Part shown: positions 16,932 through 25,601 of the stretch, one piece after another
Layout of the letters: each line of letters opens with the position of its first letter
Position numbering within the stretch: the stretch's first letter is position 1
DNA from: an uncultured Christensenella sp.
GTDB lineage: Bacteria; Bacillota; Clostridia; Christensenellales; Pumilibacteraceae
Assembly: GCA_910577945.1 (NCBI GenBank)
Contig: CAJTNI010000015.1
Span: 1 to 38,166, forward strand
DNA length: 38,166 bases
Reading direction: 5' to 3'
Notes under the pieces: generated by a model
Databases searched by the model: none
The model's input: only the letters and a program-made list of their open reading frames with translations
What the model was told of the DNA's origin: nothing
Translations under genes and position numbers: made by a program

Positions 16932-17914
16932 TAGCCGTTCTTTGCGCGTTTTTGTCGGCGTTTGCGGCGGCGATGCTGCTGCTGCCGCTCAATATTCGGC
17001 TGGTGCGGCGGCTCAAAGGCGGGCAGCCCATACTGTCGTACGTGGACAACCACAAGCAAAAGCAGGGCACGCCGACGATGGGCGGCGCGTCCATAGCGCT
17101 CGCGCTTTTCGCCGCGCTCGGCTTTGTGCGCCACGGCGACAAGACGGCGTATATTATACTGACCGTCACCGTCGGATATGCGCTTATCGGGTTTATCGAC
17201 GATTTCATAAAAGTGCGGTACAAGCATAACAAGGGCTTGTCCGCTGCGCAAAAGATAGTGTTCCAAGTGCTAATCGCCGTAATCGTATCGGTGTACGCGT
17301 ATTACGAGCCGAGCGTCGGCTCGACCGTGTACGCGCCGTTCGCGCCGCATGCAATCGAGCTGGGACGGTTCGCGCCCGCGTATTTCATATTGGTGTTTTT
17401 GGCGTTCACAAATTCGGTCAACCTCACCGACGGGTTGGACGGGCTTGCCGCGTCGGTGACGGCTACCAACGCGCTGTTTTGCTGCGCAATGCTCGGCATA
17501 GCGTTCTTTGCGGGCGTGCTGTCGGGCGACGGCGCGCTCAATATGATAATACTGTGCGCCGCGCTCGTGGGCGCGCTGTGCGCGTTTTTGTGCTTCAATA
17601 CGCACCCCGCCAAAATCTTTATGGGCGACACCGGCTCGCTCGCGCTCGGCGGGTTTTTGGCGTGCGTGGCGGTGCTGTGCAAAATGTCGTTGAGCATGCT
17701 TTTAATCGGAATAATGTATATCATGACGAGCCTGTCGGTCATAATTCAAGTGATATCGTTCAAAACGACGGGCAAGCGCGTGTTCTTAATGTCGCCGCTG
17801 CACCACCACTTCGAGCGCAAGGGCGTGTTCGAGGGCAAAATCGCGGTCGTGTACACGCTCGTCACGTTCGTGTGCGGCGTTGTTACTATAATGCTGATGC
17901 TTGCGCTTTATTGA
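16928..17914 (+). CDS. mraY: Phospho-MurNAc-pentapeptide transferase MraY
   Basis: MraY moves phospho-MurNAc-pentapeptide onto undecaprenyl phosphate at the inner face of the membrane, making lipid I. The 328-residue protein has about ten membrane segments. Key motifs are KQGTPTMGG near residues 46-54, the catalytic Asp pair in FIDDFIKV near 92-99, NSVNLTDGLDGLA near 162-174 and HHHFE near 294. The start is TTG at 16928, sharing TTGA with the murE stop and preceded by GGGGGAA; no ATG or GTG fits the conserved N-terminus better. Translation is coupled to murE. Confidence 0.96.
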   Translation: MIAVLCAFLSAFAAAMLLLPLNIRLVRRLKGGQPILSYVDNHKQKQGTPTMGGASIALALFAALGFVRHGDKTAYIILTVTVGYALIGFIDDFIKVRYKHNKGLSAAQKIVFQVLIAVIVSVYAYYEPSVGSTVYAPFAPHAIELGRFAPAYFILVFLAFTNSVNLTDGLDGLAASVTATNALFCCAMLGIAFFAGVLSGDGALNMIILCAALVGALCAFLCFNTHPAKIFMGDTGSLALGGFLACVAVLCKMSLSMLLIGIMYIMTSLSVIIQVISFKTTGKRVFLMSPLHHHFERKGVFEGKIAVVYTLVTFVCGVVTIMLMLALY

Positions 17915-18127
17915 GTCGTAAATCGCCGTCGATATTCGGCGAGCCGACTGCGCGGCGCGAAAGACCGAATGCGAGCGAGATATGATTAATATAGCCCGAA
18001 AAAAGACCGAGCTTGCTGCGTAGGACGGTAGCTACTCGGTTGCAATTTGCAAGCCCGGACAAAGCAAGCACGCGGCAGTCGCACAGCATTCGGCTGTCGG
18101 CATAGTCTAAAACGGCGCGCGCGCTCA

Positions 18128-18133
18128 TACAAT
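18128..18133 (+). promoter_or_regulatory. Possible -10 box of murD, leaderless arrangement
   Basis: TACAAT at 18128-18133 ends five bases before the murD ATG, which has no Shine-Dalgarno. The matching -35 position (GTCTAA, 18105-18110) is poor. The 224 bases between mraY and murD hold no gene that I recognise. Confidence 0.35.
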
Positions 18134-18138
18134 ACGGT

Positions 18139-19392
18139 ATGGAAAATTTTGACGGCAAGCGGTATTTTATCTACGGCGACGGCGTATCGGGCAGAGCGGC
18201 GCAAAAGGCAATAAAGCGACGCGGCGGCAAGGCGAAAATCTATGCGGACGAGTGCGGACGGTTTATCGCGCCGCCCGAAAAGCAGTATGCCGCGGCGGTG
18301 ATAAGCCCCGGGATAAAGCCGACGCACGCCGTTTACGAGTATTGCAGGGCGCGCGGGATAAAGACCGTGGGCGAGGCGGAAATAGGGTTTGCGATTGCCG
18401 ATTGCGATATCGTCGCGGTGACGGGCACAAACGGCAAAACCACGACGGTGCGGCTTTTGGCGGACATGCTCGGCGGCACTGCGTGCGGCAATATCGGATA
18501 CCCGCTCACCGCCGCGGCAGACGGAGCGAAGCGTACGCCGCTCGTCGCCGAGCTGTCGAGCTTTCAGCTGCACGACGCGGTTGTCACGCCGCGCGTGGCG
18601 GTTATTACCAACGCCGCCGCCGACCATTTGGATTGGCACGGCAGCGCCGAGGCGTACTATGCGGACAAGTGCAATATCGCCAACAATATGGACGGCGGAT
18701 ATCTGGTGCTCGGCGCGGACGTGCCCGTAGTCGCGCTGGACGCGCTCGACACCAAGGCGGAAATAGTGCGCTGCGCGGTGGGCGCCGCGGTGGACGGCGC
18801 GTACGTTACGGACGGGTATTTTTACTTTATGGGCAGTCGCGTTTGTCCCGAGGACTATTTGCGTTTGCAGGGCGAGCACAACGTCAAAAACGCGCTGTGC
18901 GCGATTGCCGCGGCAAAGTGCATGGGCGCGGATAACGGGCAAATCCTCGCCGCGCTGTGCTCGGCGACGAGCGCGCCGCACCGCATAGAATACGTGGGCG
19001 AGGCGGTCGGAAAAATATGGATAGACGATTCCAAGGGCACTAATATCGCGGCGTGTCTTGCGGCGGTGGAAACGGTGAGCGGCACGGTGTGCCTGATTGC
19101 GGGCGGCAGGAACAAGGGGCTCGATTTTGCCGAGCTGTTCGAGGCGCTGCCCGAGCGCGTCGTCGAGGTGGTCGCAATGGGCGAAAGCGCGCAGGCGCTG
19201 CGCGACTGCGCGGCGGGCGCGACCGCGGCGAAGATAACGGTAGTGGACGGACTGAGCCGCGCGGTAAAGGCGGCGGCGCAGTCGGAGGCAAAAACGGTGC
19301 TGCTGTCGCCCGCGTGCGCGTCCTTCGACGAGTTTAGGGATTACGCGGCGCGCGGCGACAGGTTTGCGGCGGAGGTGCGCGCGCTCGGGTAA
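18139..19392 (+). CDS. murD: UDP-MurNAc-L-alanine:D-glutamate ligase MurD
   Basis: MurD adds D-glutamate to UDP-MurNAc-L-Ala in the cytosol, using ATP. The 417 residues are somewhat fewer than the usual 440-450. The N-terminal Rossmann-like domain shows GDGVSGRAA near residues 14-22, the ATP loop VTGTNGKTTT lies around 94-103, ELSSFQL follows, and the binding motif HRIEYVGEAVGKIWIDDSKGTN lies near 280-301. The order MurE, MraY, MurD, FtsW is that of a classic division cluster. ATG 18139 lacks a ribosome binding site. ftsW begins one base after its stop, so those two are cotranscribed. Confidence 0.95.
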   Translation: MENFDGKRYFIYGDGVSGRAAQKAIKRRGGKAKIYADECGRFIAPPEKQYAAAVISPGIKPTHAVYEYCRARGIKTVGEAEIGFAIADCDIVAVTGTNGKTTTVRLLADMLGGTACGNIGYPLTAAADGAKRTPLVAELSSFQLHDAVVTPRVAVITNAAADHLDWHGSAEAYYADKCNIANNMDGGYLVLGADVPVVALDALDTKAEIVRCAVGAAVDGAYVTDGYFYFMGSRVCPEDYLRLQGEHNVKNALCAIAAAKCMGADNGQILAALCSATSAPHRIEYVGEAVGKIWIDDSKGTNIAACLAAVETVSGTVCLIAGGRNKGLDFAELFEALPERVVEVVAMGESAQALRDCAAGATAAKITVVDGLSRAVKAAAQSEAKTVLLSPACASFDEFRDYAARGDRFAAEVRALG

Positions 19393-19393
19393 A

Positions 19394-20638
19394 ATGAAAA
19401 GGCGAAGGGTCGATATTAAAACGACGGGGCGCTCGGACGTTCCGCTCATAATAGTTACCGCCGCGCTGGTCGCGTTCGGCGTGCTCATGGTGTATTCGGC
19501 GGGGTCGTACACGGCGAAGCGCATTTACGGCACGGAGTTTTATTACGTGTACAAGCAGCTTGTGGGCGCGGTTCTGGGCGCGATTTGCATGTTTTTGCTG
19601 TCGCGTACGGATTATCGAATACTGCGCAAGCTCAGGTACGTTATATTGGCGGTGTCCGTCGCGCTGCTTGCGATAGTGTTTATCCCGGGCGTCGGTATAG
19701 AGAACTACGGCGCGCGGCGGTGGATAAACCTGCCGTTTTTTACCATTCAGGCGAGCGAAGTATCCAAGTTCGGGTTTATCGTGTTCGCCGCGTCGTATAT
19801 CGGGTCGCACGAGGACAAGATAACCAAGCTCGTCGGGATACTGCCCGTAATCGCCGTAGGCGGCGTGATTTGCCTGTTGATAATCTTAGAGCCGAACATG
19901 TCGGTCACCATCTGCATGGCGCTGTTGATGATTGTCATGCTGTTTTTGGGCGGGGCAAAGCTCAAACACCTCGCAATGATAATCGTGCCGCTTATAGCGG
20001 CGGCGGTGGTGCTTATACTTGTAGAGCCGTATCGGTTCGCGCGGCTTATGGCGTTTATCGACCCGTGGGAAAGCCCGTTGGAGGAGGGGTATCAGCTCAT
20101 ACAGTCGTATTACGGCTTGGGCGCGGGCGGGCTTTTCGGCGTGGGATTGTTCAATTCGCGCCAAAAGTATTTGTTCCTGCCGTTTGCGGAAAGCGATTTC
20201 ATTTTCAGCGTGATAGGCGAGGAGCTGGGGCTGTTCGGGTGCTTGGCGGTTATGGCGGCGTACGTGTTCATGATTAGGCGCGCGCTCAAAATCGCGCTGG
20301 GCGCGCCCGACAGATTTTCGTCGCTGCTGTGCTCGGGGATTGCCGCTATAATAGCGATACAGGTGATGGTGAATATCGCGGTCGTAACGGGCAGCATACC
20401 GCCCACGGGCTTGCCCCTGCCGTTTATAAGCAGCGGCAGCTCGGGACTTATAGTCTTTATGTCGGGCATAGGCGTGCTCAACGGCGTAAAGCGCAAAAGC
20501 CACAGAAGCGTCGAACTGCTGTTCGTAAAGCCGACCAAGCCCGCGCCGAGCAAGAGCAAAAAAGCGAGTAAGCGGCAGCGCGGCGCGGCGCGTAAGCGGC
20601 TCGTGCGGGCGCGGCGATACGCAGGCGATTCCGTCTGA
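19394..20638 (+). CDS. ftsW: SEDS peptidoglycan polymerase FtsW (or SpoVE)
   Basis: FtsW polymerises lipid II into glycan strands at the septum and pairs with a class B PBP, here probably the one at 13431. About ten membrane segments span residues 18-370. Family landmarks are ARRWINLP near 115, the large outer loop with YQLIQSYYGLGAGGLFGVGLFNS near 236-258, FAESDFIFSVIGEELG, and the closing PTGLPLPFISSGSS. The 414-residue protein ends with a strongly basic tail of about 40 residues rich in Lys and Arg. ATG 19394 lies one base after the murD stop, with GGAGG about 20 bases upstream. FtsW and SpoVE cannot be told apart from sequence alone. Confidence 0.95.
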   Translation: MKRRRVDIKTTGRSDVPLIIVTAALVAFGVLMVYSAGSYTAKRIYGTEFYYVYKQLVGAVLGAICMFLLSRTDYRILRKLRYVILAVSVALLAIVFIPGVGIENYGARRWINLPFFTIQASEVSKFGFIVFAASYIGSHEDKITKLVGILPVIAVGGVICLLIILEPNMSVTICMALLMIVMLFLGGAKLKHLAMIIVPLIAAAVVLILVEPYRFARLMAFIDPWESPLEEGYQLIQSYYGLGAGGLFGVGLFNSRQKYLFLPFAESDFIFSVIGEELGLFGCLAVMAAYVFMIRRALKIALGAPDRFSSLLCSGIAAIIAIQVMVNIAVVTGSIPPTGLPLPFISSGSSGLIVFMSGIGVLNGVKRKSHRSVELLFVKPTKPAPSKSKKASKRQRGAARKRLVRARRYAGDSV

Positions 20639-20777
20639 AATCGAACGGCGGCACGTCGCCGCAAAGACCGAATATACCGATAAATATATTGCCGATTATT
20701 CGTGCTTTGTCGATTACGCGCCGTATTTAAAGCGCATGCGGTTAGAGCGTACACGCGCGCGGCGGTGCGCAAAACAC

Positions 20778-20806
20778 TTGCAATTATCGGCGCGGTGATA
20801 TATAAT
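20778..20806 (+). promoter_or_regulatory. Promoter giving a leaderless membrane-protein mRNA
   Basis: TTGCAA at 20778-20783 and consensus TATAAT at 20801-20806 are 17 bp apart. The predicted start of transcription falls on the GTG at 20813. It separates the two membrane-protein genes from ftsW. Confidence 0.78.
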
Positions 20807-20812
20807 ATACGC

Positions 20813-21961
20813 GTGAAGTTCATGGGGCGGACATTCGCATACCTTAAAAGGAGCTTTTGGCTGTTGGCGGCGGTGATTGCCGTGCCGTCGGTCGCGGCAT
20901 GCTTTTTATCTACGCCGTATTGGGAAGTGTCGTTCGTCGCGACGATAGACAACCCGCTTATGCGCGTGTCGGATACGTTCGCCGTTATATTCGGGGATTC
21001 GTGGAAATTTTTGTGGCCCGTCGTAGTCGTAAGCGCGTTGCAGATTATTGCGTCGGCTTTCGCCATGTCGGCAATCGACAGGCATTTCCGCACGGGACGG
21101 CTGTCGCTGCGCTCGCCGTGGCGGCTCGTCAATAATTCCGTGTTTTCCATGTTTTTGGGCGTGCTCATTATGAGCGGCATATCGGTTGTGCTAAGGTTTG
21201 TGCTGTTCGGGCTGGTTACGCTCGTGCAGGCGATAGCGGGCGCGGCGGGTATGAGCTCGGGCGCTACGCTCACGATAATTTCCGTAATCGCCGTGGGACT
21301 GTTCGTGTTGCACGTGCTAGCGATTACGCCCATGCTGTATCTAACGCCGATAATGTTTATTTACGGATACCGCTTCCGCGACGCCGCGGGCATGTCGTTC
21401 AAGCTGATAGCGGGCAAAAAGGTGTTTGTCGGGCTAATGCTGCCGCTTACGCTGTGCGCGGGCTTGCAGCTGTTAATCGGGTTTATCGGCGTGCATTTGT
21501 CGATAGCGATAGCTTGTAATTTCGTCATATTTCTGGCGACGAACGTGTACGTTATCGCGTACGTCGCCGTCACGTTTTACGAAATAAGCGGGCTGGAACG
21601 GCGCGACGTCAAGCCGTACGCGGCGTTCGTATTGCCAAAGCCCGCACCGCCCGCAGCCGAGCAAAAGCAGAACGACGCGGCGGCGAGCGCGGACGGCGCA
21701 AACGCGGACGCGCCGAGCGCGGCAAAGGATAAAAAACCCAAAAAGCCGACCGAGCCGAAGCGCAAAGCGCAAAGCTCCGACGGCAAAAAGACAAAGCCGT
21801 CAGCCGATAACAAAGCGGGAAACGCAGACGGCGCGGCGTCGAGCGGAAAAAAACCCGTCGCGGCTCAATCGAAAAAACGCGCGGCTAAGGCTGCCGATAG
21901 CGCGAGCGTCGTAAGCGAAAGCGCGAACGCCGCGGGCGAAGGGGGCGGCGATGGCGTTTAA
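20813..21961 (+). CDS. Polytopic membrane protein with long Lys/Ala-rich tail
   Basis: I do not recognise the family. The 382-residue product has about six or seven membrane segments in residues 10-265 and a hydrophilic tail of about 110 residues rich in Lys, Ala, Ser and Asp (from about 273), which should be cytosolic. The start is GTG 20813 or ATG 20822; neither has a ribosome binding site, and the -10 box ends just before. It overlaps the next membrane-protein gene by 11 bases, and the ends of their hydrophobic parts look alike (AYVAVTFYEISG against AYFAYIDITEFYNKTG), so the two may be paralogues forming one complex. A transport or envelope role is possible, but nothing specific can be assigned. 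Confidence 0.72.
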   Translation: MKFMGRTFAYLKRSFWLLAAVIAVPSVAACFLSTPYWEVSFVATIDNPLMRVSDTFAVIFGDSWKFLWPVVVVSALQIIASAFAMSAIDRHFRTGRLSLRSPWRLVNNSVFSMFLGVLIMSGISVVLRFVLFGLVTLVQAIAGAAGMSSGATLTIISVIAVGLFVLHVLAITPMLYLTPIMFIYGYRFRDAAGMSFKLIAGKKVFVGLMLPLTLCAGLQLLIGFIGVHLSIAIACNFVIFLATNVYVIAYVAVTFYEISGLERRDVKPYAAFVLPKPAPPAAEQKQNDAAASADGANADAPSAAKDKKPKKPTEPKRKAQSSDGKKTKPSADNKAGNADGAASSGKKPVAAQSKKRAAKAADSASVVSESANAAGEGGGDGV

Positions 21962-22841
21962 GAACGCGCTTAAAAATTTGGTGGCGCATTTCGGCGTCGT
22001 GTGGTCGCTGCTGCTGTATATTACGGTGTTCGCCGCGCTTATAACGGGGCTCAGCCTGCCGTTCATACTGCCGATTGCGCGCGCGTTCGGCGAGGCGGGC
22101 GTGTTCGACGGCATTCGCGCCGCGTTCTCGTCGCTGTTCGGCGAGGACGGTTGGAACGCGCTGTGGAACGGGCTGTATTCGGTGTACGGCGAAATTGCGG
22201 GCGTGTTTAAAGCCAACGACACGCTCGCGTCGCTCACTATGGCGTTCTTGATTTTCGTGGCGGTGATTGCGTTCAGGTTCTTTTTGGGACTTTATGCGAT
22301 ACCGCTCGCCACCGTGCTCGACGGCAGAATGTCGTGCAACGCGAGCTACGGCTTGGGCGGTAAGTTCTTTTCCACGCTGTGGCTGTCGGCGCGTTTTTCC
22401 GCCGCTAAAATGCTTGTCACCACGCTGTACGACGTTGCGCTCGCATTGGTGATTTACGGCTTGGGCAGGCTTATCGGCATGACTGTGGCGCTGCCGTTCG
22501 TGCTCATGCTCGCGCTGCTTGTGCTCGTCGCGCTGCGTAGCTCGCTTATGTCGTGCTGGGCGGCGTGCACCGTTAACGGCGACGGCGTGATTAAGGGCTT
22601 TGCGCGGTCGGTAAAGCTGTGCTTCAAGCATTTCGGGTCGATATATTCGACATATTTGGTTACGAGCTTTTTGGTAATGGCTGTGGGCTTGTTTATAACC
22701 GTGTTCACGCTCGGCGCGGGACTTATAATAGTCCTGCCGTTTGCCGCCGCGTACTTTGCGTATATTGATATCACCGAGTTTTATAACAAAACGGGAAGGC
22801 GGTATTATATAGACGGCGTTGTGTTCACCCCTCCCGTTTGA
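21951..22841 (+). CDS. Polytopic membrane protein, likely paralogue of its neighbour
   Basis: A 296-residue protein with about six membrane segments spread over residues 15-280 and no long tail. It is not recognised as a named family, though its pattern (hydrophobic helices with TVNGDGVIKGFARSVKLCFKHF between them) recalls broad uncharacterised Bacillota membrane families. ATG 21951 lies inside the end of the previous gene, with GGGCGG-type sequence before it, so translation is coupled. The pair is probably one transcript from the promoter at 20778 and ends before the large inverted repeat at 22870. Confidence 0.75.
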   Translation: MAFKNALKNLVAHFGVVWSLLLYITVFAALITGLSLPFILPIARAFGEAGVFDGIRAAFSSLFGEDGWNALWNGLYSVYGEIAGVFKANDTLASLTMAFLIFVAVIAFRFFLGLYAIPLATVLDGRMSCNASYGLGGKFFSTLWLSARFSAAKMLVTTLYDVALALVIYGLGRLIGMTVALPFVLMLALLVLVALRSSLMSCWAACTVNGDGVIKGFARSVKLCFKHFGSIYSTYLVTSFLVMAVGLFITVFTLGAGLIIVLPFAAAYFAYIDITEFYNKTGRRYYIDGVVFTPPV

Positions 22842-22869
22842 GCGCGTATGCCTCGCGGGATACTGCGTC

Positions 22870-22930
22870 AATCGAGACGCGCGCTCGGTTACGTAGGTGG
22901 TTCTACGCGCCCGTCGCGCGCGTCTCGATT
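22870..22930. terminator. Large inverted repeat, probable terminator
   Basis: AATCGAGACGCGCG (22870-22883) pairs perfectly with CGCGCGTCTCGATT (22917-22930), with an inner CGTAG/CTACG stem (22892-22896 with 22903-22907). The T run is weak on either strand. Placed between convergent units, it most likely ends the membrane-protein transcript, but it could be a mobile repeat. Confidence 0.55.
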
Positions 22931-23025
22931 TCCTTGTCTGCCGCGGGCCTACGCGCTCAAAGGCTTTGACTGTGATTTTATGGTTAAGTCGCGTTAGTTT
23001 ATATTATCTATATTAATAATAAAAA

Positions 23026-23053
23026 ACTCGCGGCAGGCGGCGCTGTCGCGAGT
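23026..23053 (-). terminator. Bidirectional terminator below serA
   Basis: ACTCGCGGCAG (23026-23036) pairs with CTGTCGCGAGT (23043-23053) including one G-U pair. On the minus strand it runs into TTTTTT, a good end for serC-serA; on the plus strand AAATTTTT follows, so it may serve both directions. Confidence 0.8.
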
Positions 23054-23094
23054 AAATTTTTGCGTGTTGTTCCGATTTGAAATTATGTCGGGTA

Positions 23095-24252
23095 TCAGAT
23101 TTTTCGCACCTTTATCACGTTGTCCTTCGCGGCGATATCGGCAATCAGCTTATCGCTTATATCGCTTTCCGTGTCGATAATGGTGTAGGCGTATTCGCCG
23201 CGCGACTGCGACACGAAATTCTCTATGTTTATGCCGTCCTTTGAAATTATATCGGTAAGCGAGTTGAGCACGTTTTTTACGTTGCGGTGAATAACCGTCA
23301 CGCGGCGCTTGCCCGTGCGCGGCGCGGCGCAGGCGGGGAAGTTGACCGAATTTTTGATATTGCCGTTTTCGATATAATCGACGAGCTCGTCGGCAGCCAT
23401 AACCGCGCAGTTGTCCTCCGCTTCGTCGGTGGACGCGCCGAGGTGGGGCATGACCGTTATTCCGTCTACGCCGATTAGCTCGGGCGCGGCAAAGTCGGTA
23501 ATGTACGCGCGGACTTTGCCGGACTTGACGGCGGCGATTATATCGGCGTTTACGCACAGCTCGCCGCGCGACAGGTTGATTATGCTTACGCCGTCCTTCA
23601 TTTTGGCTATTGATTTGGCGTTAATCAGTCCGCGCGTGCCGTCGGTAAGCGGCACGTGCAGCGTGATATAATCGGACGATTCGAATATGCCGTCCACGCT
23701 GTCGATTTTGGTTATGTTGTGATTGAGCTTCCACGCCGAGTCGATGGAAATGAACGGGTCGTAGCCGAGCACGCGCATGCCCAAGCGCACGGCGTTGTTT
23801 CCTACGAGCACGCCGATTGCGCCCAAGCCTACCACGCCCAGCGTCTTGCCCATGATTTCGCAGCCCGCGAACTGCTTTTTGCCTTTTTCGGCTTGCGCGG
23901 CTATATCGTCGCCTTTGAGCGTCTTTGTCCACTGAATGCCGCCCACGATATCGCGCGAGGCGAGGAGGAGCGACGCGAGGCACAGCTCTTTGACGGCGTT
24001 GGCGTTTGCGCCCGGCGTGTTAAAAACGACCACGCCGCGCTCGGCGTACTCGGCGACGGGTATGTTGTTTACGCCCGCGCCCGCGCGCGCTACGGCGATT
24101 ACGCTTTCGGGCAATGCGTAGCCGTGCATGGAAAACGAACGCAGCATGACCGCAATCGGCGCGCTCGCTTTGTCGGTAAGCTCGAAGCCGTCGCCCAATC
24201 GAGCGTCGGCGAGCTGGGAAATTGCGTTTAGCTTTAAGATTTGTTTTTTCAT
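23095..24252 (-). CDS. serA: D-3-phosphoglycerate dehydrogenase
   Basis: This enzyme oxidises 3-phosphoglycerate with NAD, the first step of serine synthesis. The protein is about 385 residues from ATG 24252; a TTG at 24267 would add five. The NAD-binding Rossmann motif is GVVGLGAIG near residue 146, the catalytic Arg is in NLSRGEL, and the catalytic His is in MPHLGAST. A C-terminal ACT domain (about 315-385, starting RVTVIHRNVKNV) would sense serine or a related ligand. It is a short form lacking the extra domain of longer SerA proteins. It follows serC by 19 bases on the same strand, making a serC-serA operon without serB. Confidence 0.95.
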   Translation of the reverse strand: MKKQILKLNAISQLADARLGDGFELTDKASAPIAVMLRSFSMHGYALPESVIAVARAGAGVNNIPVAEYAERGVVVFNTPGANANAVKELCLASLLLASRDIVGGIQWTKTLKGDDIAAQAEKGKKQFAGCEIMGKTLGVVGLGAIGVLVGNNAVRLGMRVLGYDPFISIDSAWKLNHNITKIDSVDGIFESSDYITLHVPLTDGTRGLINAKSIAKMKDGVSIINLSRGELCVNADIIAAVKSGKVRAYITDFAAPELIGVDGITVMPHLGASTDEAEDNCAVMAADELVDYIENGNIKNSVNFPACAAPRTGKRRVTVIHRNVKNVLNSLTDIISKDGINIENFVSQSRGEYAYTIIDTESDISDKLIADIAAKDNVIKVRKI

Positions 24253-24271
24253 ATTATTCACCGTCAAACAG

Positions 24272-25354
24272 TTATTTGCTATTATGCTTTTTGAAATCGT
24301 CCATAAACTCGATTAGCGCGTCTATGCCCGCCTCGGGCATGGCGTTGTAAATGGACGCGCGCATGCCGCCGACGAGGCGGTGGCCTTTTATGGAAACGAG
24401 CCCGTGCTCCGCCGCTTGCTTTACGAACAAGTCGTCGAGCTCCTTGCTCGGCGATACGAACGGCACGTTCATCAGCGAGCGGTATTGCTTTTGTACGGGG
24501 TTCGAATAAAAAGCTGAGCCGTCTATGTAGTCGTACAGCTTTTTCGCCTTGCGCTCGTTTATCTTTTGCATTGCGGAAACGCCGCCGAGCTCTTTCAGAT
24601 AGCGCAGCACCTCCATAATGACGTAAGTGGAAAAGCAGGGCGGCGTGTTGTACAGGCTCTTGTTCTTTACCTGATTGTCGTAGCGCAGCATCACGGGGCA
24701 CTTGGGGTCGGCGCGCTCGGTCAAGTCGTGCCGCACGATGACGATTGTCACGCCCGCAGGTCCGACGTTCTTTTGCGCGCCCGCGTAGATGAGCGCAAAG
24801 TCGGAAACGTTAACCTCTTGACTGAGTATCATGGACGACATATCGGCGACCAGCGGAACGCCCGCCGTGTCGGGCGCGGCGAGATAGCGCGTGCCGAATA
24901 TGGTGTTGTTGTAGCAGATATGCGCGTAGTCCGCGTCGGCGCGAAACATGCTTTTGTTCAGCTCGGGTATGTAGGTAAAGTTCTTGTCCTCGGAGGACGC
25001 GACGCAGGCGGCGTCGAGGTGAACAGCGCCTTCCTTAAACGCGTTCTTGGCGAAATTGCCCGTAACCACGTAATCGGCTTTGCGATTGACCGTGCCGATA
25101 TTGAGCGGCACTGCGGAAAATTGGTTGGTCGCGCCGCCCTGCACGAAAAGCACGTCGTAGTCGTCGGGAATAGCCATAAGCTCGCGCAAAAGCGCCTCGA
25201 CCTCGGCGTTGATTTTTTCGTACGGCTTGGAGCGGTGGCTCATTTCCATAACGGACATGCCGCTGCCGTCGTAATCGGTCAACCCCGCCCGAACGCGATT
25301 TAAAACCTCAATCGGCAGCATGCCGGGACCTGCGGAAAAATTGTATACTCGCAT
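24272..25354 (-). CDS. serC: Phosphoserine aminotransferase
   Basis: A PLP enzyme that transfers an amino group from glutamate to 3-phosphohydroxypyruvate, the step after SerA. The 360-residue size is standard. The N-terminus MRVYNFSAGPGMLP is characteristic, FVQGGATNQFSAVP is the phosphate and PLP region near residues 68-82, the PLP Lys is in GAQKNVGPAG near 190-199, and the closing HRLVGGMRASIYNAMP segment is conserved. ATG 25354 follows AGAGAGG. It is the first gene of the serC-serA unit and diverges from the giant-protein operon. Confidence 0.97.
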   Translation of the reverse strand: MRVYNFSAGPGMLPIEVLNRVRAGLTDYDGSGMSVMEMSHRSKPYEKINAEVEALLRELMAIPDDYDVLFVQGGATNQFSAVPLNIGTVNRKADYVVTGNFAKNAFKEGAVHLDAACVASSEDKNFTYIPELNKSMFRADADYAHICYNNTIFGTRYLAAPDTAGVPLVADMSSMILSQEVNVSDFALIYAGAQKNVGPAGVTIVIVRHDLTERADPKCPVMLRYDNQVKNKSLYNTPPCFSTYVIMEVLRYLKELGGVSAMQKINERKAKKLYDYIDGSAFYSNPVQKQYRSLMNVPFVSPSKELDDLFVKQAAEHGLVSIKGHRLVGGMRASIYNAMPEAGIDALIEFMDDFKKHNSK

Positions 25355-25386
25355 ATCTTAAACCTCTCTTATAAATTTGCATTAAT

Positions 25387-25414
25387 ATTATCATATTCGC
25401 GTGCGGGCAGTCAA
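25387..25414 (-). promoter_or_regulatory. Promoter of serC-serA
   Basis: On the minus strand TTGACT (25414-25409) is followed after 16 bp by GATAAT (25392-25387); TAATAT two bases further gives an 18-bp option. The leader to ATG 25354 would be about 25 bases. I saw no T-box or riboswitch. Confidence 0.6.
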
Positions 25415-25562
25415 GCAATCGCGTTGCCGCGCAAAAAATCGGAAAATTTCGCATTTCGTCAAATTTGTGCAAAACGTACATTTTTGCCTTTATAAATACG
25501 CTTAAATATGAATAAACTATGAATAAAGTCCAAAAAATCGCGCATTTTTTGGGTGGTTTATA

Positions 25563-25591
25563 TTGACATTCGATATTAAATGTATTATAAT
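25563..25591 (+). promoter_or_regulatory. Full-consensus promoter of the giant surface-protein operon
   Basis: TTGACA at 25563-25568 and TATAAT at 25586-25591 are separated by exactly 17 bp, a perfect sigma-A match and the best in the window. Transcription should start near 25598 and be strong. Confidence 0.9.
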
Positions 25592-25601
25592 TATCAAATG
25601 A

